DNA of 64,000 bases from Gracilibacillus alcaliphilus (GTDB lineage: Bacteria; Bacillota; Bacilli; Bacillales; Amphibacillaceae). A program made the position numbers and the translations under genes. The notes under the pieces were generated by a model. The model saw nothing but the letters and a program-made list of their open reading frames with translations. It was not told where the DNA came from and did not search any database. Within the stretch, counting starts at the first letter, position 1; every line of letters begins with the position of its first letter. Positions 16,501 to 26,011 of the stretch are shown one piece after another. Location of the stretch: contig NZ_JAFBFA010000018.1 in assembly GCF_016909015.1 (NCBI RefSeq), forward strand, positions 1-64,000. Direction: 5' to 3'.

Positions 16501-18235
16501 CCTTTTCCTCCTCCTCTAGTATTAAACGGATGGTCACCTTTAATCCATTTAATTTACTTTTTGATAAGAATAAGCCGCTGCCTTTTCGATAAGTGAGCAC
16601 GATTCTGCGATGAATATTCATTAGTGCGGAAAGTTCTTGCTGGGTTTGAATGTTGTGTATTTGCTGAGTTAGCTTTTCTATCTCTTTGTTTGTTATCGAT
16701 TGCCCATTATCCTCTACCGTAATAAGTACCTCGTTTTCGCTTGATTGTACACTTACTCTCAAAAACCCTTTTTGCCTCATTTTTTCCAGACTGTATTTAT
16801 AAGCATTCTCAATAATCGGCTGAACAATCAGCTTCGGTACCATAATTTGCTCCATGTCATTCTGTAATTCATCGAATTGCACTTTAATCCGTCTAGAAAA
16901 ACGCATATTTTGAATTTCTGTGTACATACGAGCATGACTCATCTCTTCTATTAATGGCACTAAATAATCTTCACTTCGTGTTATAAATTTATAATATTCT
17001 CCTAGCATTTTTGTGAAATCTTCTATTTTTTCTGTATTTTCTGTTTTGGCTAACGAATTAATAATAAAAAAACTATTATATAAAAAATGCGGATTGATTT
17101 GAGATTGTAATTGTTTAAGCTCTGCCTTCTGAACCATCATGGTTTGTTTATAGTTTTTATCTATTAATGTTTTTAATTTTTCCAGCATGCTGTTGTAACG
17201 GTTGTAAATAAAGCCAAACTCGTCCGTTTTTTTATGCTCGATTTTTTGGTCGAAATGCCCATTTTCCATTCGTTTAAATCCATCTACTAAAACTAGTAAT
17301 GGCTTATGTACATGGCGATAAGTAAAATAGGCAAAGAAGCTAAGCGCTAAAATGGTAATTATACTAAACACCCATACCCAATTCTTGAAGTGTCTCAGCG
17401 GTTTCTTGACCATAGCTTCGGGTAAATAGCTGATTAAATATAAATTCCGGCTTTCTGAATATACTTCGTCAAAATGATAATTAACCTGATCAATTTCAAT
17501 TACTCCATGTGAACCATTTCTTTGTTGTTCATATGCTTGCATGATAGTATCAGAAGCACCTGATGAGCTCCATAGCAGCTGCCGGTCTCCATTCAATAAG
17601 AACGATTCATTTTGCTCATACATTTTTAACGCGTCTAGTGACTCTCTCAAACTAGCTTGATCTAATTCCGTTTGAATAGAATAAGCTGGTTCACCATCGA
17701 TATATTTATTCATAATGTTTGAATTAAGCTGTAAAGAAGCATCCTCTTCTTTACTCAGGTATGAATATAACTCACCAACCTTTAATTGGTTCATTTTATA
17801 TTTGTTGATCTCAAAATCATTTACTCCAGTAAGTGCAGAGATAGATTTGGAAATAGACGGTATATGAATATATATATTATGAATATGGGCACTCGTACTT
17901 TTAAGTGAAATTAAACGATTAGTTATATAAAACATGTTTATCTTTTTTTCAACCCCGTCCATTCTGTCCCATGTTAAAGCAACTTTACCTAATTCATCAG
18001 CATTTAATAAATCATATTGCTGACTTTCAATCCACTCTATTTCACGGTCAAGATCATTTAAATAGGCTTTCATTTGTGAGGAAGCATGTCTTGAGATTTC
18101 TTCACTGGCATTATTATAACTCCACATATATAAATACAAACCCAACAATACAATTGGTAAAATAACAATATGGTACATCACTAGCAATCGTACAAACAAT
18201 TGTTTTTTAATAAAATGCACAGGACTATTTTCCAT
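16493..18235 (-). CDS. YesM-type sensor histidine kinase
   Basis: 581 residues from the ATG at 18235 (MENSPVHFIKK), chosen for the GGAGG 6 bases upstream; the open frame extends further to 18331 without such a site. Transmembrane helices near 15-37 and 288-308 bound a large extracellular sensor. HAMP follows, then the His_kinase box (QINPHFLYNSFFIINSLA) and HATPase (PIIENAYKYSLEK, ITVEDNGQSI). The terminal G-box is unusually divergent (HRRIVLTYRKGSGLFLSKS). Located between a lipoprotein binding protein and its cognate regulator, which suggests the binding protein may help signal. Confidence 0.93.
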   Translation of the reverse strand: MENSPVHFIKKQLFVRLLVMYHIVILPIVLLGLYLYMWSYNNASEEISRHASSQMKAYLNDLDREIEWIESQQYDLLNADELGKVALTWDRMDGVEKKINMFYITNRLISLKSTSAHIHNIYIHIPSISKSISALTGVNDFEINKYKMNQLKVGELYSYLSKEEDASLQLNSNIMNKYIDGEPAYSIQTELDQASLRESLDALKMYEQNESFLLNGDRQLLWSSSGASDTIMQAYEQQRNGSHGVIEIDQVNYHFDEVYSESRNLYLISYLPEAMVKKPLRHFKNWVWVFSIITILALSFFAYFTYRHVHKPLLVLVDGFKRMENGHFDQKIEHKKTDEFGFIYNRYNSMLEKLKTLIDKNYKQTMMVQKAELKQLQSQINPHFLYNSFFIINSLAKTENTEKIEDFTKMLGEYYKFITRSEDYLVPLIEEMSHARMYTEIQNMRFSRRIKVQFDELQNDMEQIMVPKLIVQPIIENAYKYSLEKMRQKGFLRVSVQSSENEVLITVEDNGQSITNKEIEKLTQQIHNIQTQQELSALMNIHRRIVLTYRKGSGLFLSKSKLNGLKVTIRLILEEEEKDV

Positions 18236-18339
18236 TTTAATCCTCCGATATTTCTTATCAAAACAGATACCACGCTTATCTATATAAATTGAAGTAATCA
18301 TTTTGTCCTTTCTATTTTTCACTATAGCCACTGTCTACA

Positions 18340-19995
18340 TTACTCACGTGCTTGTTGATTAACTTCCTCTGTCAATTTATCTCCGCCAAGCCGATACCAG
18401 TCTTCTATAAATTCGTCAAACCGAGAAAGCGAGTGGCCTAATATGATGTCTTGAAACACTCCTAATTGCAGATTATATAACATAGGCATCAATTCAATCG
18501 CTTTATCAGAAGACACACTGACAAACTCATCATACATAATTTGCTCATTTTGAATGTATTGGTCCAATATCGAAAAAGCCCCTTCTTTCCCATAAGTTAA
18601 ATACCAGCCTCTGCCGCTTTCTTCATTCTCAAGTAAATAACGATTAATTTTGTCATAAATTGCTTTCGCTTCTCCCGTTAACTCCGAGGTCTCATTACCA
18701 TATCCAAATTTTTCAATATCTAAAAAGGCATGATAATTTTTGAGCGGCGGAAAAATGGTAATCGGTGATAATTGCCAGACAGGGTATGGCGTACTATAAT
18801 ACTCTTCATATTCTGCTGTGTCGCCCCAATTTTTTTCTAAATGAAGGTTAATCATTTTTAAAATCGCTTCAGGATATTCATAGTCATGTCTTACCACCCA
18901 AAAATAATGGGTTCTGTTATTGATAGGTACACGGGCTGGCGATTGATCGTTAGATACTATCGGAAACGCTTTCCAATTTGCGTTAGGATCATCTGAAAAA
19001 GCAAAGGATGCCCATTGTTCACCATACAGCATGCCTATCTCTCCATTACTAATCTGTTCTTCTAATTGTCGGCCATCTTTAAAAATAAACTCTGGATCAA
19101 TATAGCCTTTTTGATACATATCCTGTAAAACCTGAAGTGCTTCCTTCACTTCCGGTTGAATTCCACCATAAACAAGCTCACCATTTTCATCCTTTATCCA
19201 CATGTTAGGAAAGGCATTATAGCCGGCCATAAACCCCTCTAATCCCATTATTGGATCCCATAAAAATTTGGAAAAGGCTAAACCATAGGTATCATTCTTT
19301 CCATTTTGGTTAGGGTCATCATTTGTAAACCTTTTCGAAATTTCTACTACTTCAGCCATGTTTTCCGGGGGGCTTAGCCCCAATGTTTCAAGCCAATCTG
19401 TCCTTATCCATAAGTACTCTGCCTTTTCAGTTGATGATTCAAGATCAGGTATACCCATTAGCTGATTATTGATGGTAACAGCTTCAAAGGGGTTAGACCC
19501 TTCTTCCTCAAAAACACTCTTCGTAAATGATGTTGCATATGTCTGATAGACTTCTGTTAAATCTTGAATCAGCCCTGCATTATATAGCATTCTAAACTGT
19601 TGTATATTCACACGCATTACATCAGGTAAGTCACCTGACATGAGATCAGAAGCAAATTTTTTATCATATACCGAATCCTCCACCAGCCATTTATATTTCA
19701 CATTAATACCTAGAACATCATGATACAGCCTGCTCCAGCGGTTATCTGTGACTGACTCGTCTGGATACTGCTCTATTAAATCCTTTAAATGACTGCCTAC
19801 TCCTCTGACAAAATAGAGGTCCACCTCCTGATCAAATTCTCTTAAACCGATTTCTTGATATGTTTCAACCTCTTTGGGAACATGATTCATTAACTCCATA
19901 TCGCTATCTGTTACTTTGTCACATCCAATTAGTGCACAGAGGCAAATGAATAAACTAATTATACGTATCCTTCTATTGATCTGTTGTTTTTTCAT
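18340..19995 (-). CDS. Extracellular solute-binding lipoprotein (LplA-like)
   Basis: 551 residues from ATG 19995 (GGAGGGG 8 bases upstream), with a lipobox ending at Cys25 (LCALIGC). Large family-1 binding protein of the LplA/YtcQ kind (DDPNQNGKNDTYGLAFS is a hallmark calcium-like loop). It lies 3' of the GH43 gene after a 284-base gap with a hairpin and just before YesM, so it could serve the permeases at 24086/25097 or act as a ligand-presenting partner of the kinase. Confidence 0.93.
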   Translation of the reverse strand: MKKQQINRRIRIISLFICLCALIGCDKVTDSDMELMNHVPKEVETYQEIGLREFDQEVDLYFVRGVGSHLKDLIEQYPDESVTDNRWSRLYHDVLGINVKYKWLVEDSVYDKKFASDLMSGDLPDVMRVNIQQFRMLYNAGLIQDLTEVYQTYATSFTKSVFEEEGSNPFEAVTINNQLMGIPDLESSTEKAEYLWIRTDWLETLGLSPPENMAEVVEISKRFTNDDPNQNGKNDTYGLAFSKFLWDPIMGLEGFMAGYNAFPNMWIKDENGELVYGGIQPEVKEALQVLQDMYQKGYIDPEFIFKDGRQLEEQISNGEIGMLYGEQWASFAFSDDPNANWKAFPIVSNDQSPARVPINNRTHYFWVVRHDYEYPEAILKMINLHLEKNWGDTAEYEEYYSTPYPVWQLSPITIFPPLKNYHAFLDIEKFGYGNETSELTGEAKAIYDKINRYLLENEESGRGWYLTYGKEGAFSILDQYIQNEQIMYDEFVSVSSDKAIELMPMLYNLQLGVFQDIILGHSLSRFDEFIEDWYRLGGDKLTEEVNQQARE

Positions 19996-20114
19996 TTGAT
20001 TCACCCCTCCACCAAATATAATCATGCGCCTGTTTCTCTTAAAGAGGATGTTCAACACCAACATGTCTTAACAGGCACCACTATCCTTGAAAACTGTAGT
20101 CGCCCTCCTGATTG

Positions 20115-20155
20115 GGTTCATCCGTGTGAATCATTAGATTCTACACGGATGAACC
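20115..20155. promoter_or_regulatory. Intercistronic 18-bp hairpin
   Basis: GGTTCATCCGTGT (20115-20127) pairs with ACACGGATGAACC (20143-20155), and an inner GAATC/GATTC extends the stem with one bulge. No T-run follows on either strand, so it is not a plain terminator. mRNA processing or differential stability is possible. The rest of 19996-20279 shows nothing else. Confidence 0.5.
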
Positions 20156-20279
20156 AAGTGCAACCTCTAAGACAGAATTTTCGTGTAAAAAGCTTATCCA
20201 TAACTTTTACGCTTTCCTATCGTGCAAAAAAGGATGAAGACGATACCTCACCCTTTCATAACCTGTTTATTGCTTATAG

Positions 20280-21794
20280 TTATTGATATTTTTCATAATG
20301 AAAGTAAAAGAAATCTGCATGTCCGCCTGTTTGTACTGTTGCATAATTAAATAATCCAATTCTACAGCCCATAAAATGGTCTAGTGTATATTTTAATTGC
20401 CAGCTCTCACCAAGCCTGATCCAATCTTCCCCATCTTTGGCATAATAAAAACGAACCGTATCCCGTTTATCAACAAAATCAAAGTCAGCCTTCAGATGAA
20501 TTTGTTGGCCTTGGAAAGGATCTGAGGCTAAATTTTCTTCTATGTCTGTATCTCCTCGTCCTGACAACGTCACTCTTTTTTCACCCTCTTCAGTTAGTTC
20601 TATACCAATAGCAGCAAAATTATGTTGTAAAGCAACTAAACCGGCTTTATCCCCTGCCAACATTGCTGATGTATCTATTCGAGTTATCACTCGGCAGCGC
20701 GGTCCCTCTGTACGTTGTGTTAAGGTATTAGGAGCATGCTCCACATTGTTTACTAACACACCTGTTTTAAGGCGCAAGCAGCCTTTTCTTTCTGTTAATG
20801 ACCATAAATGGTTATGTGGATTATGATTCCATTGCCACTGTAACTTCAGCGTATCTTCATTCCCATTAAAATCATCACTGATCACTATTGGTTGTGATGT
20901 GTTCTCGGGAAGTTCGATTGTAAACTCCTTTGGAACCTGACCTCTCATACCAAAAACCGGCCACCCTTGCTCAGACCAATTCACAGGAACAAGAATAGGA
21001 ACTCTTCCAACAGCACCGTGATCTTGAAATAATAAAGCGTACCATTCACCATTCATTGTATCCACAATCCCGCCTTGTGCCACACCATGATTAAAGAAAC
21101 CTAGATCATCATCAAGGACAACCTTTGACTCATAAGGACCAAACAATTCTTTCGAACGATAACAGACCTGTCTTCTTCGTCTATTACCCGTTTTCGGCCA
21201 TTCAATAAAGAATAAATAGTAATAATTATTCATTTTATAGGCATGACAGCCTTCTGCTCGAAGTCCCATACCTTCCTTTTCTGTCTCAAGAAGCACTTGA
21301 TTAACGCCATCTACTTTTACAGCTGCTGCATCTGCAGTGAGTTCCTTGATGAATATTTTTCCATTTCCATATATGATAAACACTCGGTTCTCATCAAATA
21401 GCAGACTAGGATCATGATGCAATCCATCAAAAATATGCTTCTCCCAATTTCCAGACTCTATATCATCGGTTATAAAAAGATAAAATTGATTCGTATCATT
21501 AGCAGAAAAACAGAGATAAAACTTCCCATTATGATAACGTAAGCTTGACGCCCAGGCTCCTTGTCCGTATATATGTTGTCCATTGCGCAAATGATGAGCA
21601 TCGTTTGATTCTAATTGATCAAAAACATAACCGATAATCTCCCAATCTCTTAAATTATTAGATTTCATAATAGGACAGCCAGGCATAGAGTGCATACTTG
21701 TGCTTGACATATAATAAACGGATCCAACCCGTATAATAGACATATCCGGTATATCAGCCCAAATAATCGGATTTTTAATTGTAATCGGATTCAT
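20280..21794 (-). CDS. GH43 family enzyme (beta-xylosidase/arabinofuranosidase)
   Basis: 504 residues from ATG 21794 (GAGGAGG upstream, 1-base overlap with the xylanase stop); no signal peptide, so intracellular. Five-blade propeller with the catalytic base region NPIIWADIPDMSIIRVG, the pKa-modulating Asp in HHDPSLLFDEN and the acid Glu in LRAEGCHAYKMN. From about 310 a C-terminal beta-sandwich of the GH43_C2 kind follows. Coupled to the intracellular GH10 gene, it should trim xylo-oligomers. Xylosidase versus arabinofuranosidase is unresolved. Confidence 0.93.
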   Translation of the reverse strand: MNPITIKNPIIWADIPDMSIIRVGSVYYMSSTSMHSMPGCPIMKSNNLRDWEIIGYVFDQLESNDAHHLRNGQHIYGQGAWASSLRYHNGKFYLCFSANDTNQFYLFITDDIESGNWEKHIFDGLHHDPSLLFDENRVFIIYGNGKIFIKELTADAAAVKVDGVNQVLLETEKEGMGLRAEGCHAYKMNNYYYLFFIEWPKTGNRRRRQVCYRSKELFGPYESKVVLDDDLGFFNHGVAQGGIVDTMNGEWYALLFQDHGAVGRVPILVPVNWSEQGWPVFGMRGQVPKEFTIELPENTSQPIVISDDFNGNEDTLKLQWQWNHNPHNHLWSLTERKGCLRLKTGVLVNNVEHAPNTLTQRTEGPRCRVITRIDTSAMLAGDKAGLVALQHNFAAIGIELTEEGEKRVTLSGRGDTDIEENLASDPFQGQQIHLKADFDFVDKRDTVRFYYAKDGEDWIRLGESWQLKYTLDHFMGCRIGLFNYATVQTGGHADFFYFHYEKYQ

Positions 21795-22828
21795 TAATTT
21801 CCTCCTCTGCCTTGCTGCATACACAAATCTGCTAGCTCCCAATAGGATCTCTTTGGCTGATGATATTGATCAAACAGGAAAGGCCAGTTTTTTCTCCCTC
21901 TTACTGGGAAATTATCAAGCCATGTATAATCGTCTGCTCCACCCCAAAATGTAACAGAAGTAATGTAATTTCGATACTCTTTAAAAAGAGAAAAAATATC
22001 TTTGTAACGCTTTGCTTGTAATGCAAGCATTTCTTCAGTAGGTTCTTTTAAATCTGTTCTTTTATCATCGTGTGTAAATACGGAAAGATCTAATTCGGTT
22101 ATATGCAATTCTAAACCAAGGCTTGCATATTTCTCAATTGCTGCTCGAATCCAGTCAATTTCTGGAGTCTGAATGTTCCAATGTCCTTGTAAGCCAATAC
22201 CGTGAATAGGTACACCATCATTCAAAAGTGATTGTACCAGATGATAAATTTTATCCCTTTTTTCTGGGATTACCTCATTGTAATCATTATAAAATAATGC
22301 TGCATTCGGTTCAACAGCGTGCGCCAATCGAAAAGCTTCGGCAATAAAATCATCACCAACGATCTCCAGCCACTTGGAAGGGCGCAAAAATTCATTTTCT
22401 TTATCAGAAATCGCTTCATTTACAACATCCCATGCATATATTTGCCCTTTATATCTCTGCATCACGGTCTTAATATGTGTTTGCATCCTTTCTAGCAGTT
22501 GCTGCCTGCTGATTTCGCTGCCATCTTGATTTTGAAAAATCCAGTCTGTCGTTTGATTATGCCAAATTAAGGTATGACCTCGTACTCCAAGATTATTATT
22601 TTTGGCAAACTCTACTATTTGGTCTGCTTTTTCAAATGTATATTCATTTTCTTCTGGATGCACCCTCTCGAACTTCATTTCGTTTTCTGCCGTTATACTA
22701 TTAAAATGGTGTGTTAGAAGGTCCCTCTGCTTTTGAATAGTCAATGGTGATACAGCTGCCCCGATTAAAAAATCATCTGCGAATAATTCTGCAATGCTTT
22801 TATGATCAATAATCTTTGTCTTACTCAT
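21794..22828 (-). CDS. Intracellular endo-1,4-beta-xylanase, GH10
   Basis: 344 residues, no signal peptide, single GH10 barrel. Acid/base Glu138 in WDVVNEAISD and nucleophile Glu245 in HITELDLSVF are both present, with the substrate-binding HTLIWHNQ segment (85-92). Resembles known cytoplasmic xylanases that process imported short xylo-oligomers. Overlaps the GH43 start by one base and follows the secreted GH10 gene by 35 bases. Confidence 0.97.
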   Translation of the reverse strand: MSKTKIIDHKSIAELFADDFLIGAAVSPLTIQKQRDLLTHHFNSITAENEMKFERVHPEENEYTFEKADQIVEFAKNNNLGVRGHTLIWHNQTTDWIFQNQDGSEISRQQLLERMQTHIKTVMQRYKGQIYAWDVVNEAISDKENEFLRPSKWLEIVGDDFIAEAFRLAHAVEPNAALFYNDYNEVIPEKRDKIYHLVQSLLNDGVPIHGIGLQGHWNIQTPEIDWIRAAIEKYASLGLELHITELDLSVFTHDDKRTDLKEPTEEMLALQAKRYKDIFSLFKEYRNYITSVTFWGGADDYTWLDNFPVRGRKNWPFLFDQYHQPKRSYWELADLCMQQGRGGN

Positions 22829-22863
22829 AAAATCCTCCTCTTTACATTCATTGATTTTACACG

Positions 22864-24042
22864 CTATTTATCCGTATGAATTACCTTCCAAAAAGCGGGT
22901 TTAGGCTGATGCTGCTGATCAAATAATAAGGGCGCGTTTGTCCTGTTCACTGGAAAATGATGCAGCCATGTATGATCATCAGCTATTCCCCAGAAGACTA
23001 CCGCACTTATTTTATCTTGATGTTCTTTAAAAGCCTTAAACAATTCTTGGTACCTCTGTGCTTGTGTTTCTAAAAGATAATCTGGAACGTCTGTACCAAA
23101 ATCTGATTCATCCCCCCATGGATAAATGCTCATATCAAGCTCTGTTATTATATTATCTAATCCTAACTCATTAAATCTCTTAATGGATGTAATAATCGAC
23201 GGAATAGATGGACCATGAATATCGATATGTGTTTGATGTCCAATTCCATCGATAGGTACCTGCTTATCTAACAAACCCTTCACCAGTTCATAGATAAGCT
23301 CGCGTTTCTTTGGATTATCCGTACCATAATCATTCAAATAAAGCTTAATATCCGGTCCTCCCGCTTCACGAGCTGTTAAAAATGCTGTTTCAATATAGTC
23401 AATACCAGTAATCTGGTACCATTCACTCGCTCTCATCCCGTCTGTACCCTCAGGTTCAACCACCTCATTTACAATATCCCATGATTTAATATCGTCTTTA
23501 TATCTCTCCACAATAGCCCGAATATGGCTCTCTAAACGTGACAATAATAATTGCTTATTTTGTTCGCGTTTCACTTCGTCTGTTTCATTTACCATTTGAT
23601 TCCCTGCTTCATCTAAAAAGAACCAATCACCAACCTGATTGTGCCATACTAACGTATGGAATCTAATCTCCATATTATTTTCTTTAGCAAATTGAACGAT
23701 TCTATCAGCTGGTTCCCAGTTGAACTGGCCTTCTGCTGGCTGGATTATCTCTGGTTTCATCACATTCTCAGCTACCAGCATATTCACATGCTTTTTTAAT
23801 AGTTCAACTGTTGGATCGCTAGTCTGAAATGGCTCAATCGCAGCACCAACAGGGAAATATTGAGAATAGGCTTCAGCGAGAGAAGGAATAGTATCTGCCT
23901 GCAGCTCAGCTTCAGCCTGTTCATCCTTTGTTTCTTCGCTCTCTGCTGTCATCGCTTCTTCCACATTGTCATCTGAATAATTACTGCAGCCAACTAATAC
24001 AATAGAAAGGAAGCACAAGATATTTATTATTTTCAGCCACAC
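22864..24042 (-). CDS. Lipoprotein endo-1,4-beta-xylanase, GH10
   Basis: 392 residues. Lipobox at LVGCS (Cys19) followed by an acidic linker (about 20-52), then a GH10 domain with acid/base Glu193 (WDIVNEVVEP) and nucleophile Glu301 (IITELDMSIYPWG). Anchored outside the membrane, it would cut xylan next to the importer. The start used is GTG at 24042; GGAGGTG lies 12 bases upstream, and an in-frame CTG 6 bases from that site is an alternative. Confidence 0.93.
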   Translation of the reverse strand: MWLKIINILCFLSIVLVGCSNYSDDNVEEAMTAESEETKDEQAEAELQADTIPSLAEAYSQYFPVGAAIEPFQTSDPTVELLKKHVNMLVAENVMKPEIIQPAEGQFNWEPADRIVQFAKENNMEIRFHTLVWHNQVGDWFFLDEAGNQMVNETDEVKREQNKQLLLSRLESHIRAIVERYKDDIKSWDIVNEVVEPEGTDGMRASEWYQITGIDYIETAFLTAREAGGPDIKLYLNDYGTDNPKKRELIYELVKGLLDKQVPIDGIGHQTHIDIHGPSIPSIITSIKRFNELGLDNIITELDMSIYPWGDESDFGTDVPDYLLETQAQRYQELFKAFKEHQDKISAVVFWGIADDHTWLHHFPVNRTNAPLLFDQQHQPKPAFWKVIHTDK

Positions 24043-24085
24043 AAGCAGACAACACCTCCATTCCGCCTTTGCAATCTTTCAAATG

Positions 24086-25036
24086 TTATCCTACAATACC
24101 CGAACGTTCTACACTTTGAACAAAATAGCGCTGGACAAACAAATAAATAATAATTAATGGTAAGATCGATAATAGAATGCCGGTATCCTGTACCATACTT
24201 AAATAAAATGGATCCGTATTGGCAGAATCACCATGGTCTAAATGCATCGATAAATTATATGGCAACGAAGACAGTTGTGTAGCCATCACATTACTAGATG
24301 TTAGATATGTCGTTGTATAGAAACTATCATTCCATTGCCACACAAAAGAGAACAGAACTACTGTCACTATTGCAGGAAAAGCATTCGGTAGCATAATACG
24401 GAAGAATGTCTTACCAACACCTGCTCCATCAATATATGCCGCTTCTTCAATGGCTTTAGGTATTCCTCTAAAAAACTGTGTAAAGATAAAGATATATAAC
24501 CCTGCCTTTAAAGAATTTGCTGTCATCGACGTTAAAATAAAAGGCCAGTAGGAGTCTAACAAATTAACTGTATCACCAGTGAATAAGGGAATAATCCCCA
24601 GCATGCTAAATTCCCTTAGATTCATATACATTGGAATTAAAATAGTTGTCGGCGGGACAAGTATAGTTAATATGACTCCTGCAAATAATAGTTTACTTCC
24701 CTTAGATTTTAATAGACGGGCAAATGCATAACCCGCCAAGGCGCAAGAAGCTGTAGTTAAGACTGTTGTAACACTTGCTAATAAGAATGTATTCCATAGT
24801 GTTTCCCAATAGTTCATGATCGATATGGCATTTTTGAAGTTCTCGAGTGTGTATGTTTCAGGAATCCAAACTACAATAGGTGAATATAAATCACTAGGAT
24901 GTTTAATGGCAGTCGATATTTTTTGAATAATCGGATACAGAATCACAAACGACAAACCAGCAATTAGCACAAACCTTATCAAAGACCACAGCCATTTCTT
25001 GATATTTTCTAATGTCAATAATCGGATAACATTCAA
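24086..25036 (-). CDS. Carbohydrate ABC permease, MalG type
   Basis: 316 residues, about six helices, EAA loop EAAYIDGAGVGKTFFRIMLP. The start is TTG at 25036, supported by GGGGAGG 5-6 bases upstream. Pairs with the permease at 25097. An unusually long loop (SMLGIIPLFTGDTVNLLDSYW) sits before the fourth helix. Probably imports xylo-oligomers, judged by the adjoining xylanases. Confidence 0.93.
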   Translation of the reverse strand: MNVIRLLTLENIKKWLWSLIRFVLIAGLSFVILYPIIQKISTAIKHPSDLYSPIVVWIPETYTLENFKNAISIMNYWETLWNTFLLASVTTVLTTASCALAGYAFARLLKSKGSKLLFAGVILTILVPPTTILIPMYMNLREFSMLGIIPLFTGDTVNLLDSYWPFILTSMTANSLKAGLYIFIFTQFFRGIPKAIEEAAYIDGAGVGKTFFRIMLPNAFPAIVTVVLFSFVWQWNDSFYTTTYLTSSNVMATQLSSLPYNLSMHLDHGDSANTDPFYLSMVQDTGILLSILPLIIIYLFVQRYFVQSVERSGIVG

Positions 25037-25096
25037 TCTATCCTCCCCTTTCCTTAGACTGTCCCTGCCCGTTCAAATTCCGCCTTAATACAGCAT

Positions 25097-26011
25097 TTAC
25101 TCCTGATAAAATACTTTTTTGGAAATGGTATAGGTGCCAAGCAATAAAATCAACATAATGCTGAGAAAGTAAATCCACGCCATTGCGGAACTTAAGCCGA
25201 AGTTAAAATTATCAAAACCAACCGACATGATTAAGTCTGTAACAGGAGCTCTCGAAAAAGAGTCAATGATCGTATAAACTACATTGACCAAGATTAGTGG
25301 ACTAACCATCGGCAAAGTAATTTTCCAGAATGCTTCGTACCCTGTCGCTCCTTCAATTTTAGATACTTCATACAATTGCGGGGATATGGTTTGGATACCA
25401 GCCAAGAAAATGAGTATCTGGACTCCTGATTGACTAACAATCTCATAGATTCGCTCAACAGCCCCTGTTAAATATAGAACGATATATTCGTTCACACCAG
25501 CTCTGAGCATAATTCGCTGTAGTTCAAATGACCCTAACGCATTAGCTAGTCCGCCATTCGCTGCATTTTGCTGATTAATTTCTTGAACCAGACTGGTTGA
25601 CTCTAGATTTAAAATGACACCAGAAGCCAAAATGACTGGCAAGAAAAAGATCGAGCGAGCAAAGGATCTTCCGAAAAACTTTTGATTGAGAATAACAGCT
25701 AAAAATAAACTAAAAATAATAATTAAAGGAACATTAATAACAATATTTAAGATAGATTCAAGCATTTGACGGTTAAAATTCGTATTAACCGTGAATGCTT
25801 CGATAAAATTGGCAAAGCCCACAAATGTTATGTTAATCCCATCTGTTCCAGGCTCAATATTACTAAAGCTATACTGCAAGGACATGGAAAACGGAACTAA
25901 GAAAAAAAAGACAAAACCAAGTAACCATGGCGCAAGAAATATCATTCCCCACAATGTTTTTTGTCCTTCATATGTTCGAAGGCTAGCACCTAGCTGCTTT
26001 AATAAATTCAT
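25097..26011 (-). CDS. Carbohydrate ABC permease, MalF type, with long periplasmic-side insert
   Basis: 304 residues, EAA loop EVSKIEGATGYEAFWKITLP (the usual EAA Asp replaced by Glu). Between helices 3 and 4 there is a roughly 55-residue hydrophilic insert (LESTSLVQEINQQNAANGGL onward) not seen in the other permeases of this window. The start overlaps the DUF5696 gene stop by ATGA, tying this permease pair to the DUF5696/Yip1/NHL set. Confidence 0.92.
   Translation of the reverse strand: MNLLKQLGASLRTYEGQKTLWGMIFLAPWLLGFVFFFLVPFSMSLQYSFSNIEPGTDGINITFVGFANFIEAFTVNTNFNRQMLESILNIVINVPLIIIFSLFLAVILNQKFFGRSFARSIFFLPVILASGVILNLESTSLVQEINQQNAANGGLANALGSFELQRIMLRAGVNEYIVLYLTGAVERIYEIVSQSGVQILIFLAGIQTISPQLYEVSKIEGATGYEAFWKITLPMVSPLILVNVVYTIIDSFSRAPVTDLIMSVGFDNFNFGLSSAMAWIYFLSIMLILLLGTYTISKKVFYQE

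Noticed and set aside
16493..18331. Longer start for the YesM-type kinase at 18331
   Set aside because: The ATG at 18235 has an ideal GGAGG site and places the first membrane helix correctly.
18955..18980. GGAAACGCTTTCC, a cre-like dyad
   Set aside because: Lies inside the binding-protein coding sequence and mismatches both outer positions of the CcpA consensus; chance is likely.
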